64,000 nt of DNA, taken from positions 21,880,001 to 21,944,000 of the forward strand of contig JAAOOA010000026.1 of assembly GCA_012861695.1 (NCBI GenBank), given 5' to 3'. This DNA comes from Trematomus loennbergii (taxonomy: Eukaryota; Chordata; Actinopteri; Perciformes; Nototheniidae). The notes under the pieces were generated by a model. It did no database searches. It was given only the letters and a program-made list of their open reading frames with translations, and had not been told where the DNA came from. Made by a program: the position numbers and the translations under genes. Of the stretch, positions 16,593 to 28,009 are shown in pieces (the stretch's first letter is position 1; every line of letters begins with the position of its first letter).

Positions 16593-19500
16593 CCCCGAGT
16601 GAATGCAAAAGTGCATTAAACCAGCAGGCTTTGATTTTCAAACGATGTCCGATTATATTGAAGTGTATGGGAGAAATACCTTTACTTTTACTTGACCCAT
16701 TACTTCAGTGGAAAATGTACACTTTCCCAATTGCTAGTTTCAAGGCTTCTTTATAACAGCATGATTCATTTAGTCAATTATCCTCCAATTTACAGTTAAA
16801 TAGACAATAAAGAAGAGTATGCTTTAGGGCAATACCTGATTGACTAGTCACTACCTCGTCAATGCCACAATGTTATTACTACTATGTCATGGATATCCAT
16901 TCTATTTTGTCCACATGTACAATTCAGAATAGAATATGTCGTCATGAAATGTTAGTCTTTACCAAACACTGCCATCCCTGCAGCGTGGACAGCTGCGGCT
17001 ACACCATTCTCCACGGGGTAGAGTGTTAAAGGGTTAATAGAGGGAATAAATGAATTAGTCAAAGAAGAAAAGCAGTGCGTCATCTTCTCTAAAGCGTCCG
17101 GCTCAGGCGTGGGGTCGTGCCCTCCTCTCTGAAAGCTCTTTGGCTCTAAACAGAGCTGAGTGTTAGGGTCGCGTAAACTCTCAGGGAGAAAAGACTCTTT
17201 TGAAATGGGGACGAGCCAAAGCTTGGGGTTCAATCACCAGGATATAAAATGTAACCAGTGTCCTCTCACGGAGCTAACGAGAGCCAGGCTGGGACCTCTG
17301 ACCCTCGTGTGCTTAAGTTCACCGCACTCATGTGAAATTAAGAGCTATTAACAGGCAGGTCATTGCTAATGAGGACCCCTGTCTGGACGTCCCAGGAAAG
17401 CTTGGTTTGTGGAATGTGGACTCCTCATGTGCTCGGGGAGAAGTTAGCACCACACACACTCGTGACGTTGGATAAGGTGACATTACGTTTGACAAAACTC
17501 TGCTTTTTAGGAATTCAGCTTACCCTGTTCGACTAGTAGTGGATTAAGCAGCCGATTTAAGGATTGTTAGGAAATTCAGAGCCGGAAATCTACTGGCCAA
17601 ATCTCCATGGCATTTGGTGTAGAGTTTCCCGGCAGATGATTCAAAAGGCTTGTGGAGACCTCCTGAGCTTTCCTCTAGTGACATCATCAGGTCAACATTT
17701 ATCTTTGACCAGCCTTTGACAAGGTATTTTTCAAACGAATGCCCAGATTTCTCGCACACCACAACTTTAAGGCGAAACATTAAAGATGCCGCAAATCAAT
17801 CAACACCTTCCTTAAATGTCAATAAAAAAACTTTAAATGGCACTAAGCCAGTAATGTTCCTCATAAATTGTAAAGCCGTTGGCTCAATTTGGGTCTGTAC
17901 CTTTATCACTTGACATAACCTCACTATCTTTTTCCCTTCATTTCTTGTCATCTACCATTGAAAACTCTTTATTAAAAGCCATAAAATGCAAAAAAACTAT
18001 TACATTTCAAAATCCAATGAGCATGTTCCCCAGAGGATGAACCAATTCAGTACACATACTTTTATAACCAATTAAATTAACGTTACTGCAGCTTCATGTG
18101 TAAGCCTTAACCTCAACTATATGCTGAAGATACGAAATAATGTAAGGAAAACATTGACATCAAATGTACTGCTTACTTTCATGTATTTTCCTATGTTACC
18201 ACCCTGTGAAAATGGCAAAAATAATGGGGGTGAAAGAGTACAAAGTGTCCATGAACTAATGGTAAGCCTCAAAGGAAAACAACAAATTCTAAGCAGGAAG
18301 GGAGCTTGATTAAAGTTGTAAAAATAATTATAATTTGCAAAGCAGGTGAACCGTAACCCATAATGCTATTGCTCAAGTGCATCTTCTTCATACATGTGTC
18401 TCTGAGTGCATTAACGTAAGGGTGAAAATGCGTGGACAAACACCCCCACATGTACTGCCCCTGACCTTGTGTGGTTATGATTGAATTTTCTGCGTCTGAA
18501 TGTGGCTACTGTCTCTGCTAATATGAGATAAACTGGATTCCAAGTATCTCATCGTGATCATTTGATTACGGTTCATTATCCTGTGAACTCACCCCATCCT
18601 GAGCTGCTGACATTCGGGCATTAGAAGTCCCTACAGGTGATACAAGGTCCATTTCTTCTTAAGAGGTATATAATAGGACAAAGATGATGTCATTCCTCCT
18701 TAAACCAATGGATGTATGCTGTAATTTGAGAGCTCACACAGCAAGGAGGGACATTATGGATACAAAAGTGAGAACAATACCCTGATTGTGTGTTATAATG
18801 ATGAAACATTCTATCCTAAACAGACTGCTGTTATTATATCATTGACGTGCCACACATTTTTTCATGACAGGAAACAGTTACTAAGAGCTCTCACAAATTA
18901 GTATTGCTTCTCCTTCTGAAACCAGAAATACCAGAGACACAATCTCAAAGGACAACATCATCAATGGCTTCTGCAAGAGAAAACCTGGATGTGAAAATGT
19001 TTAAACTAACCTCTTGACAAACTGGATATGTAAACAGCTGAAATGAGCCGAAAGATGACACTACAGGACCCGCATTTAGGCAAAAACAAACAGTCCCAAG
19101 ACAATTACTGCAGACGGTCAAGGAGACGTTTGTGACAGAAGTTTGACGATGGTAAAATACAATAAAGACATTCTTGATTATTGCCACTTCAACAGTGAAA
19201 ATAAAAACACTTTTGCAGCCCTTTAGTAAAGAATAATGATACTATGTACACACCAGCAAAACAACTAGATATGGAGCATATACTGTTTACTGGAAAGAGG
19301 TTAAAGAAGTCATGCTAATTGGCACGAAACCTCATATGACCCTTTGTGTATGTATCAGAGGTTGCAATGGGAATTGGTTTCAATGTCACATATATTACTG
19401 TATAGGCTCTTCTAGGAGTAAATGAGATGCAAAATGTCCAAACTTAACGAAGGGTCATGCTCAACACGATGTACCAACCAAAACATTAAAGCCATCTGTA

Positions 19501-19625
19501 TTAAAATAACTATTTACCAGCCACCATTGCAATCATTATATCCATGCTGCATGCTTGACTAAAAAAGCCAGAAAACATCAAACATGGCACCATATATTCC
19601 TGGTTGTGTATGTGGTTAATATGAC
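16593..19625. other. Gene desert segment
   Basis: About 3 kb without a recognised gene or transposon. The block 16970-17460 is less AT-rich than its surroundings and shows no repeat similarity within the window, so it is a reasonable candidate for conserved non-coding sequence. That is inference from composition only. Confidence 0.35.
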
Positions 19626-20326
19626 TTAAAGTGGACCTATTATGCTATTTTGGAAAAATATATTGTAGGGCCATACCTATACAAAACATGTCTGTGAAGT
19701 TTTTTGCTTAAAATACCAAACAGTCCACCCATTGTAGCCATCCCTCATACTGCTCAAACCCCTCTTTTGCAGCCCTGTTAGAGAAACGCAGATTTTGGGT
19801 CCTTAGCTTGAAAAAAATTAAAAGAGGAGGCGGAGCTAATGCCTGATCAGAATTCTACCGGAGATAAAGTTCAATTCTGCTGTGATAAAACGCCATCCTG
19901 TTTAAACCACGTCAAGGATTATTTCTGAAACAGTATGGAGCTCAAATGCTTTTTCTCTTGCGGGTTTATCACAAGGTGAGTTCCTCTTTTTATTTCCTGC
20001 TTTTTAAACACATGTGCTCTACAGTACAGGTTAGCTCTGAGTGTTAGCGAGGCTTGCTAATGTAAACAAAGAAGAGATTACGTCTAAAACACGTCAGGCA
20101 TTGTTTCTGATAGCAACTTTCTGTGGGTCCGCCACCGATTTGACGTCAGATCGGCAGCAAATCTGTATCCGCTCGTTGTACCCCCGTTTTTAAAAGATTT
20201 GGGTACGGAGGAAAAGAGAAAGGGTTTTATTTTCTGACGCTGCGTGAGTTCCCCGACACACCGGGGACACATATTTATGTATAAAAGACATCTAAAAGTG
20301 CATTTTGCATGATAGGTCCCCTTTAA
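19626..20326 (+). mobile_element. piggyBac-like MITE, copy 2 (long core)
   Basis: TTAA borders lie at 19626-19629 and 20323-20326, and the termini are the same as in copy 1. The core is a different, longer type: it has ATTATTTCTGAAACAGTATG, a GTGAGTTCC segment, an AGTACAGGTTAGCTCTGAGT block and TGATAGCAACTTTCTG. A CRE palindrome is at 20141-20148 and the GATTTGGGTACGGAGG to TATAAAAG end is shared with the other copies. No coding capacity. Confidence 0.85.
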
Positions 20327-20756
20327 TATACAGCGGCATCATTTTAAAAATGAATAATAAATTAAACATATTAAGCAAAATCGTTATCATTCTGTTGTCC
20401 ACAAGGTCAAATGTATTAAAGGTCACCTATCATGCTATTTTTTTACTTTTTATTTCCTGCTTCTTTACACATGCTCTCTCCAGTACAGGTTAGCTCTGAG
20501 TGTTAACGATGCTTGCTAATGTAAACAAAGACCATATTACGTCCCAAAAAGTTGGGCATTGTTTCTGATAGCAACGTTTCTGATAGGGCCGTGGGTGTAA
20601 AGCCAGCCCACATTGCCGATATTGTTTGTTTGTATTGTTTGTAGCCTTTATTTAACCAGGTTAAAAAATCCCATTGAGATCAACGATCTCTTTTTCAAGG
20701 GAGACCTGCGGTACATTTAGTTACACATATAAAAACAAACAGAAAACAAAAGGACA

Positions 20757-21330
20757 TCACAGCATAATTACAGGGGTATACATTAGCAACCTATTTACAT
20801 TTACAGGTATCCAATAACATTTCATCCAGCCGCGCTTTAAAATATGCAAGGGAATCAAAATGCTCAGTTTCAATATTTTTTGCATGGTGTTCCAAGCCAG
20901 AGGAGCAGCGCACATAAAAGCTTTAGTACCTAAAACAGTCCTAGCACTTGGCACATGTAATAAAAACACATCCTGGGATCTCAGGCAATAGCTACTTGCC
21001 ACTCTCCGTGAGATCAAAGAGCATATATAAGTCGGTAGTTTACCCAGCATGGCTTTATATATGAATATGTACCAATGACTGAGCCTCCGACCAGTAAGTG
21101 AAGGCAGACCTGCCTTGGCATACAGGGTACAGTGATGAGTAAGTACTTTACAGTTAGTAACAAATCTCAGAGCACTGTGATAGGCGGCATCTAACCTTTC
21201 CAGGCAATGGGCAGGTGCATTCATATAGATCAAATCACCATAGTCTAGCACAGGTAAAAAGGTCACAGTGACTAGCCTTTTCCTGGCTTCAAAAGAGAAA
21301 CAGGACTTGTTTCTGAAAAAGAAACCTAGT
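20757..21330 (-). pseudogene. LINE ORF2 C-terminal fragment
   Basis: The minus strand reads L-D-Y-G-D-L-I-Y, then R-L-D-A-A-Y-H-S-A-L-R-F-V-T and H-W-Y-I-F-I-Y-K-A-M-L-G, the region that follows the reverse transcriptase in fish LINE proteins. The open frame from 21266 to 20757 is continuous, and the same frame can be followed back to about 21360, where a second frameshift lies. It is a dead remnant. Confidence 0.8.
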
Positions 21331-21416
21331 CTAACCCTCAGCTTTTTAAGCAGATTAGTGACTGAAGTTTAAAAGTAAGACAATCATCAAGCCAGATACC
21401 AAGGTATTTATAACAG

Positions 21417-21769
21417 CTAACCACTTGGAGTACTTGTCCTTGCATAGTCACAATATCCAAAGCAGTCTCTGGAGTCTTTAGCTTTAGAAAAGAGCATTAC
21501 CTTGGTTTTCTCAACATTTAAAAGAAGCTTTAGTTCAGAGAGCTGAGTCTGAATAATGTTAAAAACAGCCTGTAATTTAACAACCGCCTCCTTAATGGAG
21601 GGACCTGCACAGTACATCACGGTGTCATCCGCATAAAAATGCAAAGTAGCTTCATCCACATTTTCACCTAAACTATTGATATAGATGGAGAATAAAAGTG
21701 AACCTAAAATGGAACCTTGAGGAACACCATTAGCAATGTTCAACCACTCAGAAGACAGCCCATCAAAGT
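21417..21769 (-). pseudogene. LINE reverse-transcriptase fragment (catalytic part)
   Basis: On the minus strand this encodes G-V-P-Q-G-S-I-L-G, the conserved RT block before the active site, and then F-Y-A-D-D-T, the catalytic Y-A-D-D box, followed by N-V-E-K-T-K-V-M-L-F. The upstream RT motifs are missing because the element is 5'-truncated. A frameshift near 21470-21480 separates it from the next part, Y-K-Y-L-G-I-W-L-D-D. It is an inactive fragment inside the piggyBac-like copy 3. Confidence 0.85.
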
Positions 21770-21954
21770 GATATTGCGTCATATCAGCAGCAAATCTGGA
21801 TCAGCTCCGTTGTAGCCCCGTTTTTAGAGATTTGGGTACGGAGGAAAAGAGAGAGGGTTTTATTTTCTGACGCTGCGTGAGTTCCCTGACACACCAGGGA
21901 CAAATATTTATGTATAAAAGACATCAAAAAGTGCATTTTGCATGATAGGTCCCC

Positions 21955-22591
21955 TTAAAGGCAAAATGCACTTTTTTCTGACACAGAAAACCCTCTCTCT
22001 TTCCTCCGTACCCAAATCTCTAAAAACGGGGGTACAACGGAGCTGATCCAGATATGCGTCCGATATGACGTAATTTCGGAAATGTGGACCCACAGCACTA
22101 TCAGAAAGTTGCTATCAGAAACAATGCCCGACTGTTTTGGACGTAATATGGTCAGTGTTTACATTAGCATCGCTAACACTCAGAGCTAACCTGTACTGGA
22201 GAGCATGTGTGTGAAGAAGCAGGAAATAAAAAGGAACTCACCTTGTGGTATAACCGGCAAGAGAGAAAGCCTTTGAGCTCCATACTGTTTCAGAAATAAT
22301 CCTTGATAATCCATGATATGGCGTTTCATCACGGCAGTATTTAGTTTAGACAGTAGCTGCCGGGTCCCGCATGAGCTCAGCCCCCTCCTTTTTTTACAAT
22401 TTTTTAAAGCTTTATACCCAAAATCAGCACTTTTGAAACAGGAAGTGAAATAGAGGGATATGAGGCATGGCTAGAATGGGTAATCTGTTTGGTATTTTGA
22501 GCAAAACACTTCATAGACATGTTTTTTATATATTTTTATATATCCGAGACCTATGCTATTGCCTAAAAATAGCATGATAGGTGCACTTTAA
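21955..22591 (-). mobile_element. piggyBac-like MITE, copy 4 (long core, inverted)
   Basis: This copy is in reverse orientation to copy 3 and shares its TTAA at 21955-21958. The right-hand border is GCATGATAGGTGCACTTTAA, ending at 22591. About a dozen bases of the terminal repeat next to the shared TTAA (the GGACCTATCATG part) are missing. The core matches copy 2. Together with copy 3 it forms an inverted pair able to fold back. Confidence 0.8.
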
Positions 22592-24616
22592 CTGATGACA
22601 GCAGGGCCACACGCATATAATCTGACCCTCTTCAGTCGTGAGATAACTCAAAGTTTACATTCTCCAGTTTCTGATAATGAAGGTTAATTCGGTTAAGTGT
22701 GTGAGGTTAGCTTATCTAAACTAAGACACTGATACCCACCAGAGACAGCAAGAGGAATCCAATGGCAGTTTATTATCTCTTCTTTTTTCACTTGGGCTGA
22801 ATTCATTAGATACATTAACAAACACAAAAAGGAACTAGCTGCAGAAAAGTCGGTATAACTTGTAGCACTACTGTAGTAATACATCGAGATTGGCTGTGTG
22901 GCTGTATGGCAAGGATGAGAGGATAGAAAATGAACGTTACATTGAAGAATGGATCAGGAGGCCAGTATTTACTTAGAAAGGGCAGTGATTATATTAACAG
23001 AAAGTCCAAATAAAACAAAGGTCATGGAAAACAATCTCAGAAGAATAAAAGAAAGAGCAAATAGGCTTAGAAATAACTGAAATAGCCTCACAGCAAGCTA
23101 CTGCCAACAAACACCCTCACACAGTTGATGCCTAGTGGCTTCATATACCCCCCTCGGCCCCCTCCTAATTGGGCCAAACCAATTCAGATGTTAGGTAAAC
23201 CTGTGAGGGAAATTCCCACTGAAACCTGATCCTAACAGGAACAGAGCAAACACCTGCATGCCAACAAGGTTTAAGTGGGAGCAAAATATAAAAGGTCAGC
23301 CTTGTACTAATAAAACTCTTCTTCCTAGGATGAATTTTATTTTGTTCATTGCATTCCTCACGAGAAGAGGAAGAGCGAACCGGCCCTCTCTATCACATAT
23401 TGACAATTACCATAATAAGAATCAGAGTTATCGAAATTCACCAAGGTTAAAACACATTGCACAGATAAGCATTAAAGGAAACACACATGTCATTCCATAT
23501 CATATTAATATGTTTAGAAATAAATCAACTTGTTAAAAGCTTTACCCTGTGGCAAACTACACACAGGTGGCCTGACTAACGTAGAGAATCTGGGCATATA
23601 AAAATGGACATTGTGGAAACCTTTTCACACCTCTCATACTCAGGTTGTGCATTTTTTTTTAAAGCTACTTTTCAGCAAAGCAAACATTAAAAAGGAACTG
23701 GCAAAGCATGTAAAATAATTACTCTTTTGATTTGTGTTCTGTCTTAAAATGTTCTTCTTCATGATTACTTACTGAACTCCCAGAGACATTTTGGACCTTG
23801 GATATGATCTTGCATCTCTTCATCCTATCCATCAGAGGACATTCAGATGGCCTATGCCCCCACCCAATATGATGTCATACTGCCTTATTAATATAAAAAA
23901 AGAGGATATATTCAGAATAATTCTTAACTGCAACAGAAAATACATCGTTGCCTAAGATGCCCTATTAAAAAGCTAAAACCTCCATTTGAGCTTGATTTCT
24001 GGAAAATAATTAATACTATAATGACACACACACAACTTTAACTACACATTGTTTTATGACTTTGTTTTATTTCATTGTCAAAAAATCAAGGGTTTTCGCG
24101 TAAAAGCTTTTCCGTCAACTTGTCAAAACCATTCAGGATGTACATTTTAAAGACAGGAGGTTCCCATCCCCTTACCCTTCCTGAGTAACCAGTCATTAGA
24201 CCTCCATTAAATTGTAAATCAACGTGCCAAAGCAGTTGTCTCAAACAGTGATCATCGAGCAGTCCATCTTTTCCAAGTGTATCATCAGGGTATCTGCTGA
24301 CAGTCGCCACATAATGGATCTGTGGGGCGGCAGAATAAATAGTTTGGGGCGTGACTGTGTGCAGGGGAGGTCAGACATGCTGATTTATGGCCTGTGTGAT
24401 AAATCACCTCCTCTTTCAGGACGGAGGTCACCGTCAGATCGTCTGACTGAGGAGCGTCTGTGGATTCAGCTGTGGCCTGATGACCTGAGGCTGAGCTGCC
24501 GAGGATCCAAACAGTCCTCCTACCCTTCGTCACTCGTCTCCTCCTCATCCTTCTTTTTCTCCTCCTCTTTCGCAAACACTTTCCTTTTGCCATTTCTCTT
24601 AATTCTCATGTTTCTC
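22592..24616. other. Gene desert segment
   Basis: About 2 kb of mostly AT-rich sequence with no recognised gene or transposon ends. The block 24290-24530 has higher GC content, but its open frames show no domain pattern. Confidence 0.35.
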
Positions 24617-25655
24617 CAGAGGTGGGAGAGGTACTGAGCTTGTACTTCAGTAAAAGTAGAAGTACCAGTGTAGGAAACAAGTACAAATCCTGCATCAAAA
24701 TGTAATCAAAGTACCAAAAGTAGTCATTGTGCGGATTGGTCCATTTCAGAATAATATATATGATGTGTTTTATAATGATTGATCATTAAAGTGTTATCAA
24801 AGCTGGTAAAGGTGCAGCTAGTTTTAATGACTTTGTGTACTGCCAACCCAGTCTCACGGCATTTCGTGTTATAGTCACAAAATTAATTTAATCTATTGAT
24901 TCGTGTTCACCAATACGATTTTCGCATTTTTTTCGTGTCACACAGAACGATTTTAAAAGCAATGTATTTCTATTGGTAGTATGTTTCGTGCCTACACCAC
25001 GTCTTTTTGTCCGGTCGGGTCTTGGAAGACCGGAAGCTGTGTGGTTCATAAAACATTCTCTTCTCAATATCTTACCCTAAGCCTAACCCTATCCTTTTAT
25101 TTTAAATTGTATAACGTCGGAGTTGTTTTGCCGTCCGTGAGGAAAATAAATGGGGCTCAGAGCCTCAGAATACTGAAATCTGTATTTTTTGTAATATTTT
25201 TTTCCTTCTAATTTGTTATTATTTGGTGCAGGCACGAAACATACTACCAATATAAATACATTGCTTCTAAAATCGTTCTGTGTCAGAATACTGAAATCTG
25301 TATTTTTTTTATCTCTTTTTCCTTCTAATTTGTTATTATTTACATTGCTTTTAAAATCGGTCTGTGTGACACAAAAAAAATGGGGAAATCGTGTTGGTGA
25401 ACATGAATCAATAGATTCATTTCGTGACTATAACACGAAATGCCACTGCAGGGTAGCTTGTGAATTTACTCCAGGTGGAACTAAAGTCTGATTCAAGACT
25501 TGACTATATTCCACATCATTAATCCAAATCTGTCTGGTATGAAATAAATGTAGTGAAGTCAAAGTACAATATCTACCTCAGAATTGTAGTGGGGATGGTA
25601 CCTCAAAATTGTACTAATGTACAGTATTTGAGTACTTAGTTACTTTACACCACTG
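24617..25655. mobile_element. hAT-like element of the AAGTAC family, interrupted
   Basis: An exact 8-bp direct repeat, TGTTTCTC, flanks the element at 24609-24616 and 25656-25663. The ends are CAGAGGTGGGAGAGG on the left and TTACTTTACACCACTG on the right. Related copies, also with 8-bp duplications, lie at 43258-44908 and 53351-53848. Eight-base duplications and CAG-type ends are characteristic of the hAT superfamily. The element is non-coding and rich in AGTAC words. A second element is inserted at 24844-25444. Confidence 0.85.
24844..25444. mobile_element. Long-TIR MITE nested in the hAT-like element
   Basis: It is flanked by ACTGC at 24839-24843 and 25445-25449, and the uninterrupted copy at 53.6 kb reads straight through this site (GTATACTGCAGGGTAGC). 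Inverted ends of roughly 100 bp start GGCATTTCGTGTTATAGTCA on both strands. The left side has an extra CAACCCAGTCTCAC that the right side lacks. The centre holds a partial duplication of an ATACTGAAATCTGTATTTTT block (25168 and 25289). No coding capacity. Confidence 0.8.
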
Positions 25656-25663
25656 TGTTTCTC

Positions 25664-25852
25664 CATCTTCTCCTCCTCGAGTTTCACAAACCTCTTTCTT
25701 TCTTCCCCCCTCCACCTCCCACTCCTCCCCTGATCCTCTTCTCCCTCTCTCACCTTTCGCTGCTCCTTGTCCTGCCATTCCTCTCCCTCTCTCACCAGTC
25801 ACTCTCCTTTGTCTCCTGCCTCTCCGCTTCCTCCTTCTTTCTCCCACTTAAT
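25664..25852 (+). repeat. Pyrimidine-rich (CT) tract
   Basis: About 190 bp of C/T-rich low-complexity sequence with repeated CTCCCTCTCTCAC-like words. The Arg/Gly-rich frame on the other strand is a composition artefact. Confidence 0.8.
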
Positions 25853-26105
25853 TAGATAGCACACATTAAGGCTCACTCCATCATCATTGAAGTGCCTGTA
25901 GCGAACGCACACTTAAAAACAGACGAGGGTGAGAACATTCAATAAGGGGGGTATTTACTTAGCCCGTCAGACATTACCATTAGGGGTGCACAATGTTACT
26001 TCAGGGGCATTTTTCAATTCAGCTGCACATGTATGGCAACTAATGGAGCTAATGGGGTAGTCTCTATTTATGCAGGGAGGTAAATCAATACAATATATTT
26101 TCTAC

Positions 26106-26205
26106 CAGGGGTGGACTGGGACTAAAAATCAGCCCGGGAAACTCGACCGGCCGACCGGCCCAACTCGGTACCGCTAGTCAATTGTCAATGGCCAGTCCGC
26201 TCCTG
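26106..26205. mobile_element. 100-bp hAT MITE with perfect 8-bp target duplication
   Basis: TTTTCTAC occurs at 26098-26105 and again at 26206-26213. Between them the ends are CAGGGGTGGACTGG and the near-complement of CCAGTCCGCTCCTG (12 of 14 positions). The 8-bp duplication and CAGGG start fit the hAT superfamily. The internal part contains a small GACCGGCCGACCGGCC palindromic repeat. It is far too short to encode anything. Confidence 0.88.
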
Positions 26206-26213
26206 TTTTCTAC

Positions 26214-28009
26214 TGCTCCCCATGATTTCCATTGCCCCATATATTGTGCTTAGGTCATCAATGCTCTCTTTCCCAGTCAGAACAAGTTTCACACTACAGG
26301 ATTTAGACACCAAAAACTTCAAGGAAAAATCAATGCTAAAATCTTCAACGTGTAAACGGTTGTCTCAGTCACTCATCTACAATGTTTCTATCAGGGCTTC
26401 CTTTTGTATAGTGTTATAGTGTTTAAACATGCTATTAAAGATAATATTCATTTATTTTCCTGGTATCAAAATCAAGAATAAGGAAAAAGGACTTCTCATG
26501 CTCTTCCTAGTCCCAGCCACTGAGATTGTGATAAAATACTTTATTGTGCAGAAGAAAAGTGTGTTAACAAGCCACAGAGTGAGAATAAAATATTAGTATA
26601 AACATAACAAGTAAATATATTTTCAATAAAGGATTAATAGACTTTGTAGGGATTTTGTTCGTTTAACTGCGTGCATAGGCCGCAGGTGTCTCTGGATGTT
26701 ACACTGAAATAATGGCTTTATAGTGGCAGTGTAATCAATAAACAGTATAAAATATCACCAATCTAGTAACAGAAATACAAGCAGCAGGTATCTTTGGTTT
26801 AAGGAGCAGGAGCCACATCGTCTAGACACGTCTCCATCTAGCTCAATAAATAATTGCAAGTAGCGTTCAGCGATCGATCGTCCCTCATCAGTATGGAGCA
26901 GGTGATCGCTGCATGCCTCTTCGTCCCACTCCCCACTTTTCTCATTATCTCCCATTCAAACACACATGGACACAGTGTTGAGAAGTATCCATTGCCAGGC
27001 GGTGGATTTATCCCACATAACAGTGTTGGTATGCCCATGTGATGTGATATGGAGCGTGTTTATTTGTGTGTCACCGGGCAAACCTTGTCATTCCATTACA
27101 GGTCACACTAATCTAATCATCCAGCTGTGAGACTCGTTTATGAAAGGCACCGTAGAGCACAGAGCTGGGTCTGTCACCACGTTACCTTCCCCTCAATGAC
27201 AAACCGTGTCTGTGCCGACTCTGATAGCCCCGCAGCCGTTTCCCAGACTGATTACTGTGGGAGTGAGCGGCCTTTTGCTTCAATTTGGACACCAGCAAGG
27301 AGCGTAAACAAGGGGTCACATCGGGTCTTCTCTGAAAAACCTGGAGGATGTCCAGGTGTGATGGAGGACGGCGATAAAGCTGTTATCAGTGTGACTTACA
27401 GGACTGGACGGGACATTCTCTCCTCTCTGAAATCATATTGACAGGAAGTGCGTCTCCCTCAGATGAACTCTCGGGGCGTTTGGTTTATCATCCTCACGCC
27501 TGCTTGTGAGGGTTGGCAGCTGATACAGATTTTCTCAGGCTCAATCCGCTGAGCGGCTTGAGGTAAAAGAGATCAATACTTTTCATTTTTAACACAGAGG
27601 CAATATCGACCGCGTAGAGGCCGCTCCTCCACTGGGCCAAGAGAGGCTTTCTGTGCCATGATAAGAGGCGTATTATTTTAATCATCATCATCTTTCATCC
27701 GCTCCCCTCTTATCTGTCGCCCCTTACACAGGAAGATGGTTGTGGAGAGGGTGGCAGGGTGGAGGGCTGCGGAGTCACTGAGACAAACAGATTGGTTGAC
27801 TCATCTCCAAGCGTCTTATTTTGTTACGCTCTTTGTTGAATCAAAGCTAATAGAATGACACGCTCATGCCAGGTTGTGAGAACATGCTGCCGTTCATTAA
27901 TGAACATGAGGCAGTGCATGAGACACCGATGTGAAGTCAGTAATACAAAGCAAGGTGTCCTGCTTCCATATTAAAAGGACTCAAAACTAATCAAAATGAA
28001 AAACAGACA
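26214..28009. other. Gene desert segment, partly GC-richer
   Basis: No supported gene. The 26750-27040 block has open frames on both strands without any domain I can name. The 27100-27800 block is GC-richer with no repeat similarity elsewhere in the window, so it might hold conserved regulatory sequence. That is inference only. Confidence 0.35.

Larger units (their letters stand above)
20625..21769 (-). mobile_element. 5'-truncated LINE (non-LTR retrotransposon)
   Basis: This 1145-bp insertion is bounded by a 7-bp direct repeat, GATATTG, at 20618-20624 and 21770-21776. On the minus strand it encodes the end of a reverse transcriptase and the C-terminal region, then a 3' UTR with CTCCCTTGAAAAAGAGATC, CTCAATGGGA and CCTGGTTAAATAAAGGC, closing in a CAAACAATAC-type simple tail at about 20625-20645. 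The word order is that of common fish LINEs. I tentatively place it in the Jockey/I-like group. The 5' end is lost, as usual after incomplete reverse transcription. Confidence 0.85.
20416..21958 (+). mobile_element. piggyBac-like MITE, copy 3, split by a LINE insertion
   Basis: The left end TTAAAGGTCACCTATCATGC starts at 20416. The sequence follows the long core type, with an internal deletion near the left end, up to a GATATTG at 20618-20624, where the LINE begins. The right part resumes at the second GATATTG (21770-21776) and runs to GCATGATAGGTCCCC and TTAA at 21955-21958. Without the insertion the copy would be about 390 bp. It abuts copy 4 tail to tail. Confidence 0.8.

Noticed and set aside
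26755..27038. Minus-strand frames of about 66 residues as a possible transposase or host exon
   Set aside because: No catalytic motif, splice context or recognisable domain is visible, and opposite-strand frames of the same length also exist.
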